Source: Adiantum capillus-veneris
Taxonomy: Eukaryota; Streptophyta; Polypodiopsida; Polypodiales; Pteridaceae
Assembly: GCA_014529385.2 (NCBI GenBank)
Contig: CM043967.1
Location: forward strand, 129,346,182 to 129,410,181
Direction of reading: 5' to 3'
Length of the DNA: 64,000 nucleotides
In this document: positions 12,583 to 23,591 of the stretch, one piece after another
How the letters are laid out: the number at the start of each line of letters is the position of its first letter
How positions within the stretch are numbered: the stretch's first letter is position 1
The notes under the pieces: generated by a model
What the model saw: only the letters and a program-made list of their open reading frames with translations
The model's database searches: none
What the model was told of the DNA's origin: nothing
Translations under genes and position numbers: made by a program

Positions 12583-12584
<2 letters not shown>
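11165..12584. other. Non-coding, counterpart of 5528-6946
   Basis: It is the same sequence as in copy 1 apart from isolated substitutions. It contains the copy of the hairpin at about 12285-12355. No gene is supported. Confidence 0.5.
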
Positions 12585-12631
<47 letters not shown>

Positions 12632-12751
12632 TAGCCTCTATCTCTCGCGATGTCTATATTTGCTTCAACAAATGAATGCGCAGAAGTTTCTTGTTTTCTC
12701 TCCTCGTTGGTCCAAGAATGGGCGGAGGTAGTAGCTCTCCCCTTTACTAAG

Positions 12752-12843
<92 letters not shown>

Positions 12844-13022
12844 TCTTCTTTTCATACAATAATAGACATTAGTACCGTTAGGATTATTCACAAAGCATGC
12901 CGAATTAATATTCTACATGTGTTAGCAAAACATGCAAGAAATGGCTTGTACGACAAAAATAAAGATTTTTCTACAACCAAAAAATACAGGTACTATTTAG
13001 GGTAACAAATGCACACTTGATT

Positions 13023-13054
<32 letters not shown>

Positions 13055-13568
13055 CCTAACCAAAGAGAATTGCATCATTCGAGACGACCTTTGCAACCAA
13101 GGCGCACAGCTGATATTGCCGAAGACACAAAGTGAAGAGCTACGTCTAAGGTCAAACAAACTCCTTCAAGCGTTTTCAACCCATTGAAAGCAGCACTTGG
13201 AGGAATCCGCCTCGTATACTCATTTCAAACCGCCTCTATCCACCAAGAGAGGTATTATGACCTGACTAGCTTGTTGTTTAAAACTTTGTAAGAATTTAGA
13301 CATAATGATCATGTAAGCTAAGCTAGTTTAGATTAAAATGGTATAGAGGTAGACATATAGACATAGAGAAATAGTTGCAGGAGATAAGACATTTGAACTA
13401 TAGAATTTCTTTGTGGATGACATCGCGCTACAGTCGAAATAATCCTTTGAAAAGCCCCGACGTGCACCGTGATCCACAATATCAAAAGCTTGTACAACGA
13501 TATATTGTAAAAGATTTTATTTGGTAATTTACTTTGTATTTGATACTTCCCAGAGTGTTTGTTGATGT

Positions 13569-13676
<108 letters not shown>

Positions 13677-13792
13677 ACTAATATTGGAACATGGTACGTG
13701 ATAGGCTATGATCTTTTCTTAGGTTTGGGTCCGCGTGCCGTAATCCACACACACACACACACACATCCCTTGCATTTTTCTCTTACAGTGGA

Positions 13793-14617
13793 ATGGCAAG
13801 AACAAAGAAAACAGCAAGGAAGGCAGGGAAAGGACCAGGGCTTACAAAGAAAGCATGTGGAAGGTCTGCTAGTAAGAAGAAAAGACGAGGTAAACCGATG
13901 AAGATATTGAAGGGACCAAGAATGAAGAATATTCAAAAAAATGTGGGTTTATTCAGAGAGATCAGAAAAGCTCAGAAATGTATTGATCTTTGTGTCCCTA
14001 ACCTTCCTTTCCATAGAGCAATAAGGCAAATTTGCGAGGAAGCTGGTAGAATGAGATGGAAGGTTGTTGCCCTGTTTTGTCTTCAAGAAGCAGCAAAAGA
14101 TTTTTTACTAGATTACTTTAATGATATCACCATTGTTCCTGCTCATGCTCACTGGGTCACAATAATGGACAAGGACAATGAGACTCTCAAGAGAGAACGT
14201 TGGAGATACGATAAGCTCCTCATCCATAATGAGTTTATTGACCCTAAAATGAAGGATATATTGCTAATACTACCAGGGCGACAGGAGCATGGGGTTAAGA
14301 CTCATGAGGCTACTCATGATGTGAACACCAGAGCCAGAGCTGAGCAAGAAGAAAGAGGTTTCCTAGAAGCAGAGAAATTAAAGGAGATAGAGACTGCTGC
14401 TGCTGATGAAGAGGCACTGAGGAGAAATTATGGGCTAGTTACCACAGACTTAAATGAAAGAAACAACGATATTTTACATTCCATGAAAGAAGGAGTGTTA
14501 GCAACCATTCCCCTTGCTGATGGTACTCGGCAATTAGCTCTGGATTCTATTGATATTGGGATTTTGAAAGATCCCAATGCACAATTTACAAACTCTATTG
14601 TTTATTTATGCCTAAAG
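13793..14617 (+). pseudogene. Histone H3-like domain with a 138-residue extension (exon 1 of a chimeric gene)
   Basis: The reading frame opens MARTKKTARKAGKG, matching the H3 tail at R2, T3, K4, T6, A7, R8 and K9. Q5 and S10 are changed. An H3-like fold follows: REIRK at 55-59 (alpha-N), LPFHRAIRQI at 71-80 (alpha-1), LQEAA at 97-101 (alpha-2), then HAHWVTIMDKD at 118-128 (loop 2/alpha-3). The H3-sized part ends near residue 137. A helical, charged extension with no counterpart in H3 follows. Loop 1 is one residue shorter than in H3, so it lacks the long loop of CENH3. The frame ends at an AAA|GTAAGT donor, which suggests splicing into the next exon. The exon is open throughout, but the locus as a whole is decayed. 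Confidence 0.75.
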
Positions 14618-14753
14618 TAAGTTCCCTTCTCTATATTTAAGATCCTTTACTTTTATATTTGGTTACTAATTAAATCCTTGTTATTGATTGTAACTTAATA
14701 AAGAGCCAACTCCCTCAACAAACCCATACTGAATACATGTTTTAAATCCACAG

Positions 14754-15360
14754 TTGTCTGTGCTACTCCAAAAAAAAAACACCCCTCATGGAACATTGGA
14801 GAGATTGTTTGTCTACTGTCCAATGCTTCAGGTCACAACTCTGGTGTTTCCATACAAATCAAATAATCATTGGAGCCTTGTATGCATTGACTTGGACAAA
14901 CAAGTGGTATGGACTATCAGCTCCATACGAGGAACACATTTAGAGACAAGACTGTGAGTGTTGATATAACGTTGAGTGTTTATTTGGGCTATGGATGATG
15001 CCCTCAATATTGTTAATAACAAATAACTTTCACTGTTCATAGATGTGTAAAAAGATTACTTCATGTCTATGGAAGGCTTTGTGGAAATCAAGAACTCTAC
15101 AAGGCAACCTTTAAGTTGCTGAAGTGCCTAATCAAACAGACATAAATTCTTGTGGTTGAAGATGTCTTCTCCACACAGAGTACATACTACAAGGTTTTTT
15201 TGCTTTGAATCCATTTATGTCTAAGGTATTCCGATGCTATGGTTTGGACCAACTTGGTGCTATTATTAATTGAAGTATCGACCACAAGTTAACCTAATTT
15301 TGCAGAATGCTGTGGAAAATTATACCTTGGAATATTTACAAAGGTACCGTGCATCAATTA
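14754..15360 (+). pseudogene. Ulp1/C48 SUMO-protease-like exons of the chimeric gene
   Basis: After a CACAG acceptor at 14753, the frame encodes VFPYKSNNHWSLVCIDLDK. This is the Ulp1-type segment with the catalytic His followed by Trp. The usual Asp context (DSLG) is replaced by TISSI. A second piece from about 15045 leads, after a frame change, to NQTDINSCG near 15135-15162. It resembles the Gln and catalytic Cys context of C48 peptidases but is followed at once by TGA. About 15300-15375 encodes EYLQRYRASIIQHLLS, like the end of the domain. Known Ulp1 enzymes cleave SUMO. This copy has lost its Asp context and its frame, so activity is unlikely. A run of ten A near 14770 leaves the exon phase uncertain. 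Confidence 0.6.
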
Positions 15361-16013
15361 TTCAACATCTACTATCTATTTCAACTCCTAGAGTTTTAGA
15401 TATAGAAGACAATTTTGTCATCAACCATATATTAACTTTAACAATGAACGGTGACGAGGAAGTCATGCCAGTTTCCACCACTGGAAACCAAATCCCTAAA
15501 ACTGACCCAATATTAGAGGAACAGACACCGGTTTGCTTTGCAGTTGGAGTGGCTGAAACGGAAGTTGGAGTTGATCAATGTGAAGTAGACCAAGCTCTTG
15601 AAAATGCTGATGTAAAATGCTCTTCAGAGCCGAGGAATGCAACAGAGGGTCTAGCCCAAGTAGAGGAGGATAAGGGAGTGCCTATTATTGTGGCACAGGA
15701 TGAGGCACATGATCAATATGAGGGAGTCCAAGTTCCAGTAATTGCTGATGTGAAGAGCTCTTCAGAGCCGAGAGAAGATATAGAGTGTCTAGGCCATGTA
15801 AAGGAGGAGGCCAACGTTGCAAATCAAATCCATGAATAGACAACAGAACAAGTTAACCATTCGGCCATGGAAACACAAGAGTCCTGTACTACACAACCAC
15901 AAGAGGTGGATACCTTTGGCAATACAAAAGGGAACATCGACACTCAACAACAGAATATCAACATTAGACATGACCAGTATGGACTCTTGTTTCAAGTAGA
16001 TATGGTTGTTCCG
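15361..16013 (+). pseudogene. Acidic linker exon of the chimeric gene
   Basis: The same frame continues as an acidic, low-complexity linker with an internal near-repeat: ADVKCSSEPR near residue 113 of the open frame and ADVKSSSEPR about 45 residues later. A TAG at 15837-15839 interrupts it, and the frame then continues (TTEQVNHSAMETQES and on) to a CCG|GTAATC donor-like site near 16013. This linker joins the protease-like and phosphatase-like parts. Confidence 0.5.
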
Positions 16014-16090
16014 GTAATCTCCATTGTACTTAAATAATATACTCTTTTTTGTTTCTAACTACTTATATGTATGCACACAATGATTGCAAA

Positions 16091-16675
16091 GACTAATTAT
16101 TTGGATCTCAATGGACTGTTGTTGCTACGAGAGCCATACAGTGGACCTAGAGAGATCTCCAATTTATGTAGGTTCTGCTTGGGAAATCTCAAAGTAGTAA
16201 TTCGACCAGGCACAAAGGAATTTTTGAATTTTTTGATTCCACGGTGTAGGGTTGTTATCTGGTCTTTAGTGCAGCCCCAAAACTTGAATCCCCTTGTTAC
16301 CATAGTTTGCAATTTCGTTGAAATTCATAGATTGGATTTTTATTATGTGTATAGTCAAAGAAATTGTATTACCGTTATGGGACATTTCCACCCAACTAAA
16401 CCTGATCTACAAATTTTCTACAAGCCCTTTTAACAGATCAATGTGCCTTATGATGCTCTCAATACTTTGTTGATTGATGACACACCACATAAGGGTTTAC
16501 TTAATCCACCCGGAACTACTATTTTCCACCTTCATTTGAAGGGAATCTTCACGATTTTTACCTAGAGGACATTTTGGTCCCATACCTGCAAGGATGGTAC
16601 TTAAGCCCATTGAGCACATCGGAATTTGTACTTACAAATGTACTTAGTAATTCAGGTTTTATACATTAAATTGAT
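16091..16675 (+). pseudogene. FCP1/HAD phosphatase-like domain (3' exons of the chimeric gene)
   Basis: After a TTGCAAAG acceptor, the frame encodes YLDLNGLLL, a variant of the DxDGT motif I common in plant FCP1-like proteins. It continues with VVIRPGTKEFLNFL, VVIWS and, downstream, NTLLIDDTPHKGLLNPPGTT, the hallmark of the NIF/FCP1 family. The known family consists of HAD-type phosphatases such as RNA polymerase II CTD phosphatases. An in-frame TAA at 16432-16434 and a one-base loss in the T-run near 16522-16526 break the domain. The shifted frame then gives DFYLEDILVPYLQGW and ends at TAA. The second Asp of motif I is Asn, as in many inactive-looking plant members. Confidence 0.75.
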
Positions 16676-16680
16676 ATTGT

Positions 16681-16706
16681 CCACCTGTCTATGTGTTTCG
16701 AATACT

Positions 16707-16763
<57 letters not shown>

Positions 16764-16861
16764 CTTAATACACAATTAATAGCAGGCTCCCATATTTGCT
16801 ACAACTGTATTTAAGCCTCTTACATAGCCCACAACATTTCATAATGATTCGTTGTACCTGT

Positions 16862-16897
<36 letters not shown>

Positions 16898-17215
16898 GTG
16901 AGCAAACACTTGATATTAAGACTAAACTAGTCAAATAAGTTACATTTCGTTGAAGCCATTAAAGCTAGATTACATGGGCACGATTTGAATACGGCCAGAA
17001 AAATCTCCATACAAAAAATGCTTCTCCCTTCGTTGAATTTCTCTTCGTCCGCCCAGCAAGAAATAAAAGTTTATGGAGTCAATGTTAGCAATGTCCTCCA
17101 CTATTGTTGGAGCCCCATTGGTCCAACTGTTTTAATGAGCCCATCTTGTAAAGCATATCAAATTCCCATTTTATGTCAAAGACGTCTTATCATTTTGATC
17201 CATTCGTTTAGGTTA
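16681..17215. other. Non-coding with two GA microsatellites
   Basis: GA runs lie at about 16709-16761 and 16865-16894. No gene is supported. The stretch ends at the 5' LTR of E1. Confidence 0.6.
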
Positions 17216-18028
17216 TGTAAAGATTAATCAGTTAGTCAGGACTCAGATTTGTTCCCACTTTGTAATAAGGAGTAAGAGAACCCCATGTACATTTTTGAGC
17301 TAAGGTGACTAAAGTATAAAAGTCACCTTAGAACCATTTTTGAACGACATTTGAACATTAATTCTGTGTCGTACGAGTCTGAGAGAGAGAGAGAGAGAGA
17401 GTGAGTGTGTCTTATCCTCTTCGCTACGCACTTCTCCCTCACCGGATTCACGACGTGACCACACCATTGCGGTAGTCTCTCCGAGAGCTACGCGCCCACG
17501 CCACGCATTTTTCTTTTCGAGCTGATCGCGATCGATCCTTCCTCGAGCTTGTTTTGCTTGTAAGTAGCACAAACAATGTCTGTTTTCAATAATCAAGTGC
17601 TTTATGGAATGAGAAAGAGATTAGCTACACATAGATACTCATAAACTTAGGTTTCGCCCACTTTTGGATTATGACTTGTTAGTCTATCGCGACTGTATTC
17701 GAGATAACTAGGGTTCAAATCTGGTGAGATTAGACTTATAGGTAAGTATATCCTAGTGAGAGGATGGTGCCTAGTAAGTTTGATGCGATTCCGAGTTCAT
17801 TGGAAGTGTAAACGGTGTTATGAGCATTTAGGGATAGAGTGGGTTGCATTCAACCAGGGTTAATGCTTGATGCATCATAAAAGTGAGTATGTGTAGATTG
17901 GTCTCAGCCTGACAAGCTAACGAGATTGCCTACGTGCACCTACGGGTTAGTTGTGTCATCGGATGATAAGTATGTTGCCTGTGTCATGCTCGTGAGTATG
18001 AACAGGGGAGTAGTTTTGCCCTAAAACA
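17216..18028 (+). mobile_element. E1 5' LTR (Athila/OTA-like Gypsy, outermost element)
   Basis: The LTR starts TGTAAAGATTAATC and ends CTAAAACA, directly before a tRNA-Asp primer site. Its start was placed by alignment to the E4 LTR: both begin TGTAA and share a GGACTCA ... TTGTAAT block shortly after. A TATA box, GTATAAAAG, lies at about 17313, followed by a GA tract and a GAGAGCTACGCGCCC block also found in E4. The partner 3' LTR is not in the window, because E4 is inserted before it. Confidence 0.7.
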
Positions 18029-18029
18029 T

Positions 18030-18047
18030 TGGCGCCGTTGCCGGGGA
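18030..18047 (+). promoter_or_regulatory. E1 primer-binding site, tRNA-Asp
   Basis: TGGCGCCGTTGCCGGGGA is the exact complement of the 3' end of plant tRNA-Asp(GTC), and lies one base after the LTR end. This site is typical of Athila-type Gypsy elements. Confidence 0.9.
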
Positions 18048-19686
18048 CACAAAACCTTAAGTAGGGACATCTACGTCACTCGTGTGATGGTTAGCTTACT
18101 TTAGTTTTGACTAGAGAGAGCTTAAACTTTTAGAACAAGATCCAGGATAGAGTATCCTGAGGTCTAGTGGATAGCCAGGAAGCCTGTGTCTTGCCGAGGG
18201 TCTGCGACTAGTTAGATTTAGTTAAGTAGGATAATGTGGAGTTATGGTTTTTGGTTTTGAATGCTTGTTATACTTGTGAAGAAATAGAGTAGAAAAACGC
18301 TGTAAAAATGCAAAAAACAAACAAAAAGAAGAAACAATAAGGCTGTTTGCTTGCCTTGAAAGAAAAACCCACCCCATATACCCTTGAAGGGGGTGAAAAG
18401 AGTCGACATTGAAATTTATGATCCAACACTCGAGAAAACATAAAAATTGCGACCAAAACCAACAAAAAAGAAACAGGTGATTTTCATAAGGAAACACTAA
18501 GTAAACCTAAAGAGGCCAAGAAGAAATATAACCATTAGCTTAGGGTAAACTGACTGTGTCATGAGGTACGACTGATGTTCACAAGTTTAAGATGAAGTGT
18601 CATCAAATTTGCATCACTTCAAGAGCAATGGAGTTGTGAATTGTCGGAGAAAAGTGAAATTTGTGAAGTGCTTGAGTTTAAGGTCAAGATAAATCCAAAA
18701 TTCATAAAACTTGGGGGATAGACTTATATGGGCGCAGGTAACAAGACTATGCAAAAACAGACAAAAAATTAAATCCCCATTGCTCTCTGCCTGGTCTATC
18801 ACGATAGACTGATGAAGGTGGTGATTGACTAGCAACAAGGAAAAAACCTTTATACCACAGGTTTAACACATCAATACAAGGGTACTCACAAAAATTGAGT
18901 GAATTTGAACACCATCTTGACCAGAAAACTTCAAAACTGGTGTTTAGAGTCTGAATTCAGAGACAAGGGCAAGAAGTCTTTGACCAAATGTCCAAACAGT
19001 GCCAAAATTGGTCAATGCACTACACAAGGGGATGCTGAACCAACTGTGAAGAAAACTTGAGAAAAATGCTAAAATTGGAGAAAGTGCCAAGTCTATCGCG
19101 ATAGACCAAGGAAACTGCTACTGGGGAACTTTTCTTTCAAATTTTCCCTAGGGAGAGCTTTATCAGGGCCTATATAGCAGACACACCAAAATTCAAGGCA
19201 TTTAGATCACTAAAGGTCAATCTGAGGGTCAGATAGAGAATCAAGCTCTGACTGAAATACTAAAATGGGACCAAAACCCATACCAAGTGTCCAAACTTCA
19301 TAAAACTTGAGGGATAGGCTATAGAGGGTAACTGGAACTCAAGGGTAAAGTCACAATTTTGAATTGACTTGTGCTGAGCAAATTGTCAGTCTATCGCGAT
19401 AGACTAAGAAAGTAGTGATTCAGACACTTTTTGCAATTTGTGACTATACTACTAGGACATACTCTCTATATAGATCCCAACCATCATTTCATATTTGAAA
19501 TTGGACCACCAGAAGACTGACTAAGGGGTTGCTGTATATACTTGAAATATTTTTTGGTAATTTAGGGAAAACCCTTGTGAACAGACTAACCATCCTTGTG
19601 TAGATCCCAGAAGGAGATCATCACAAAGCCACACAGGAAGAAGGAGTCCAGGTAAGCTTTAAGTTTGCAACCCAACTTTCATTCTT
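18048..19686 (+). repeat. E1 leader with about 300-bp palindrome-centred repeats
   Basis: The untranslated leader holds degenerate repeats about 297-298 bp long, each marked by a 16-bp palindrome: GTCTATCACGATAGAC at 18794 and GTCTATCGCGATAGAC at 19091 and 19389. Other shared pieces are CATAAAACTTGxGGGATAG (18705 and 19305). CACCAAAATTCAAGGCATTT lies about 91 bp after a palindrome, as it also does in the array at 53.7-54.6 kb. Near its end GAGTCCAG|GTAAGCTT (19651/19652) is a strong splice donor. Confidence 0.75.
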
Positions 19687-21582
19687 ATGTATTTAAGGTT
19701 AGGAGCCTTTGTTAAGTCGGGAGCTAAAAGTGTCAAAAGTCAAGTAAGCACCACGTCCACCGAAGAGAGTGTAACTCGGACGAGACTAGACCCATTAGCA
19801 CCAATCATTGAAGAGGGTAGTGATACTGACACTTCGTCGGAAAAGTCCTTCTTCATGATGGGGAGTCAATAGCCAGGAGGTTTCAACGGTGAAGGACCAA
19901 TGCCAGGGGGGAGAACCTCCCTACATCCCTTAAACGAAACCAAGTTCACTATAATCTTCTTGGAAGGAACTAACTCGAGGGGAGCCTTAGTTTATTCTGA
20001 CTATCGAGGACACAAGTGTATTTGTATTGAAGAAAGACCGGCTCAGAGACTAGAGATAATTCGAGTCTATGATGATGGTGACAGATTCCGAGATGAAAAG
20101 GGGAACCACTATCTAATAGTGAGTAACCCTGAGGATTACAACAGATATGGGGATAACGTGGCAAAAGGGGAAATGGTTTCGGAAACCCAAGAACTGCCTC
20201 CTAACATTGATCTACCTGGAGCGCTTTTTATGTATGATAAGAAAACAACCAGGGTCCCAACCTATAATGAGAATGTAGGGATTTACAAGCATGAAAGCGA
20301 GGGAATAGTCTCTTACTTTCGATGCAAGGAACCATACCCAAACGAATTAAGCAAAGACAAGGTTCTTTACTTATTTTCTTATGAAACTGCTATGGGGAAG
20401 GATATTGTTTTTGTTGACAGATACGGGCGAGAATACAAACGTATTCTCCCAGAAGAGGTTGAAAAGGCAACAGTTCCGGGAGCATCGACTTATGGCCCCG
20501 ACGAAGTACCAAGAGCCACCTACACCCCTAGCAAGTCGACAAATCCCTTTTCAGAAGAGTATGACGCTACCTCACATTCTACCTGACAACCGATGTCCAA
20601 ATACCACGATGAACCAGCTACTCAGCCATCATTGCAAGCATGGCTTCGACAGAGTGCTACATTAGAACAAGACCAAACCCGAGAGGGTTATCAAACCGCA
20701 TGAGGGTTAAGGGATTTACAAGAACCACCACTCTATGCACAGTATCAAGGAGAGAGTAAACCAAAGACTCAGGGGTCAACTGAGCCTGGAAGAACACCCC
20801 GAGAACGAGTTCGGAGAGATGAACCATCTCTCGCGAGAACTGTTAGAAATTATGGATTAGGAGCACCATTGGGAGAGGAACCTGGCCACTACAGAAAACC
20901 AGAGGAGGTATATCGACTAGGACGGGGAGATCCCATGATGAGATTTGTAGACCATCGTAGAATTAGACCTTCTCAAGTGCAAAAATGGGTAAACAAGAAA
21001 TATACGGGAAGCAAGGATCCGAGAGATCATGTAGCAGCCTTTGTGTGTGTAATTAGAGCTGAAGAGGTGTTAGACTTTCCTACCCAATTTGTAGGATTCG
21101 GTTTAACATTAGAGGATGATGCTGCTACATGGTTTGACTCGGTGGAGCGAAGAGACTTTCAGTCGATGGAGGAAGTGTTTGACGAGTTTATCAAGTAATT
21201 CTCACAAAGGGGAATAGCTCATAATAAAGTCTCACAAATCCATAAATTCAAACAGAAAGATGGAGAGTCTGTGCGAAAGGCAGCCCTCCGATTAAAAAGA
21301 TATGTTAAGTTCTGCCCCGTAGAAGAACTGCCAACTCAGTCCAGACTTATGCTTATATTTATCCAAGGACTAAGGAATGCAGATCTTCAAAAGGACTTAC
21401 ATATGAAAAGGAGCACGATGTTGAATGATTTAACCAAGGAAGCTCTATACCTTGTGGACAATTCTGCGGTCTACAAAGAGGGTGAGTTCAAGGATCTTGA
21501 CGATGATTCTTCCTCGCAACAAAGCGGAAGCAAGTCTGCTAAAACAACACTGAAAGGAGAAGTAGCGGTAAGCCAAGAGCAG
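19687..21582 (+). pseudogene. gag: E1 gag, 5' part (interrupted by E2)
   Basis: One frame runs the whole length, broken by in-frame stops at 19870, 20584, about 20701 and 21196, all explicable as C-to-T changes. The first 350 or so residues are an unusual N-terminal extension containing GALVYSDYRGHKCICIEE and GRMEYKRIL-like segments that I cannot assign. The capsid-like core follows: RRIRPSQVQKWVNKKYTG, AATWFDSVERRDFQSMEEV and LMLIFIQGLRNADLQKDL. It forms the particle shell in intact relatives. The frame is cut by E2 at the AGCAG target site and resumes in phase at 34858. Confidence 0.8.
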
Positions 21583-23174
21583 TGTCATAATAATCAATAT
21601 CTTATTCTCCTAAATGATTTTCTCATATTAAACTGATCATTTAATGTGGGGAAGTGCCAAGGGAGAAAAAGCTAGAATATTGGTTAAGTTAGCAGACCGG
21701 CCACAGTAGGGATCCAAAGGAGGGAAAATAGGGATCCAAAGGGGGGGCCATCTGCAAAAGAGCCATGTGAAACAACGGGCTAAAAAGACCCTAAGGTTCA
21801 GCCCATTAAGACTTCCAAAATGCTAAGGTTCCAAAATTCAAAGGTTGTGTCCAAAGGTCAACCTTAGGGAAAATTGGATGCTTAGTGTGTGCCCAAAAAG
21901 TCTTTCTACATCCCTACATGGGAGGGGGCGAGCCCCAAAGCTAGGGGATGAGAGAGAAAGCCACACACACACACACACAGGCTCCCTTTACACAAAGGGA
22001 ATGAGGGACACATATCAGCTCCCTAGGCCAGATGCCCACAAGGTATGCCCAATTCCTATTGGAAGACCCTTGAAGTGGACCAATGAGAATTAGGCTAGAG
22101 TAAATCTAGTTTAATTAATTTAAAAACATTTAATAAAAGAAACCAATAAGAATTAAGTGTCCTAGAAGACTATTGGGCAGTCTCCCAAGGGGTCCAATGA
22201 GCATTCAGGAGCCCCATGGCTTGCCTGATTCCTATTGGCCAGGAGGCAAAGGGGTCCAATGAGAGTTTAGTTTAATTATTTAATTATCTAAAGCTCTTAC
22301 AAAAGGGGAAAGGGGGACACATGTTAGAAGGCTATCACTTATGCTGCTTAATCCCTATTGGCTTGACCTGGGGAGGTCCAATGAGGCAAAAGCCAGACTA
22401 ACTTAGCAGCTAGGGCTCGCCCAAGAGAGAGAGGGGGCTGATTTTTGCTTGGCATGGACACACACACTCTCACACTTGACCATGTGTGAAGGGAAAATAC
22501 TCTATCTCCTCCCAAGCTTTAATGGAGAGCTCATCACCTACTCCAAGCTTGGGAGATAGAAGCCTACATCAACACTCTCTTGGCATGTGGATGCAAATCC
22601 AACCAAGAGCCAAGCTTCAATGCATGCTCATCTTCTCTACCAAGCTAATTACTAAGCTAAGCTATGCTAATATGAGTGATTATGTGAGGAGATGTACTTC
22701 TTTCTCGTAAGATACTTCTTTTTCCTCTCAATCTACTCTCATACCCTGCTAGCTCTCACCATCTTCGAAGGTGTGTGAGGTCTTGGGTCTGAGAACGGGG
22801 ATAATTCAAGTTGTGTTTGATTAAGTGTTTTGCTTGGTGTATGAAGCTTCCATCTTCATTGCACTAGCTCGTCTTGAAGGAACACAAAGAATTGTATTGT
22901 ACAATGTCTCTCTTGATGGGAGAAACCATAATACAAAGCCTTTTGGAGGGGGGACCGGCTCCATGCAAATCCGGTCCTCAACTGTTGTCAATAGCTTAAT
23001 TACTCTCTCTTTTGAAAGTATTGTCGATGCTATCTAACTAGGTGTTATGCTTTTTGTTGCTCTCTCCACCCAAGCACTCTTGTAATTCTCATTAGGAATC
23101 AACTCTAATGAAATGCTCACTATGTTCATGCTAATTTCCGCTACACATAAGATTTTAGGCCATTAAATGTTACA
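21583..23174 (+). repeat. E2 LTR1
   Basis: It runs TGTCATAA to TGTTACA and is followed one base later by the tRNA-iMet primer site. The upstream half holds four modules pairing ATTGG with CCAAT 21-22 bp later (22058/22080, 22172/22194, 22234/22256, 22357/22378). A 70-codon open frame at 22825-23037 is conserved in all three LTRs simply because the LTRs are nearly identical. Confidence 0.9.
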
Positions 23175-23175
23175 T

Positions 23176-23187
23176 TGGTATCAGAGC
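23176..23187 (+). promoter_or_regulatory. E2 primer-binding site, initiator tRNA-Met
   Basis: TGGTATCAGAGC complements the 3' end of plant initiator tRNA-Met. It follows LTR1 only. LTR2 lacks it. Confidence 0.9.
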
Positions 23188-23591
23188 TCAAGGTTTCTCT
23201 TTTCTTGCTCAAGAAGGGAGGTCCTCAAGCTAGCTACAAATGGTTGGTATTATTAATTGCCTGTGAGTAAGTAGAATAGGGATTTTTCAGCCTTGCAGTG
23301 CGCCTGCCTTTGTGCAGTTAACGGGGCATCACCGTCGAGAGCTATGGTCTTAATAGTGGAGTCCTACGGGGCTTGCCTACGGCTTAACCACTATTGAGCT
23401 ATTAGAAGCTTGACAGGAGCCGGTGCTGTTTTGGTGTCGAAAGACCCTCTCTTCTATTCCTTGCAATTAATGGTATTCGAGCCGCGGGTACAGTAGCTTG
23501 AGTGCTTTTTCTAAAGGGGTAAAGAGGAGTAGCAACTAGGGCTTGAAGTGCCAAAGTACACCTAAAAAGTTTACACCTAAAAGTTGTTAGA

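Noticed and set aside
13793-14203. Reading the histone-like exon as a centromeric H3 (CENH3)
   Set aside because: Loop 1 is shorter, not longer, than in H3, and the tail start resembles canonical H3. CENH3 identity is not supported.
17129-18028. Alternative E1 LTR start at TGTTTTAATG (17129)
   Set aside because: It gives a slightly better inverted match to the LTR end, but alignment to the E4 LTR supports the start at 17216.
22825-23037. Identical 70-codon frame in all three E2 LTRs
   Set aside because: The LTRs are nearly identical overall, so identity of the frame is no evidence of coding. It has no family features.
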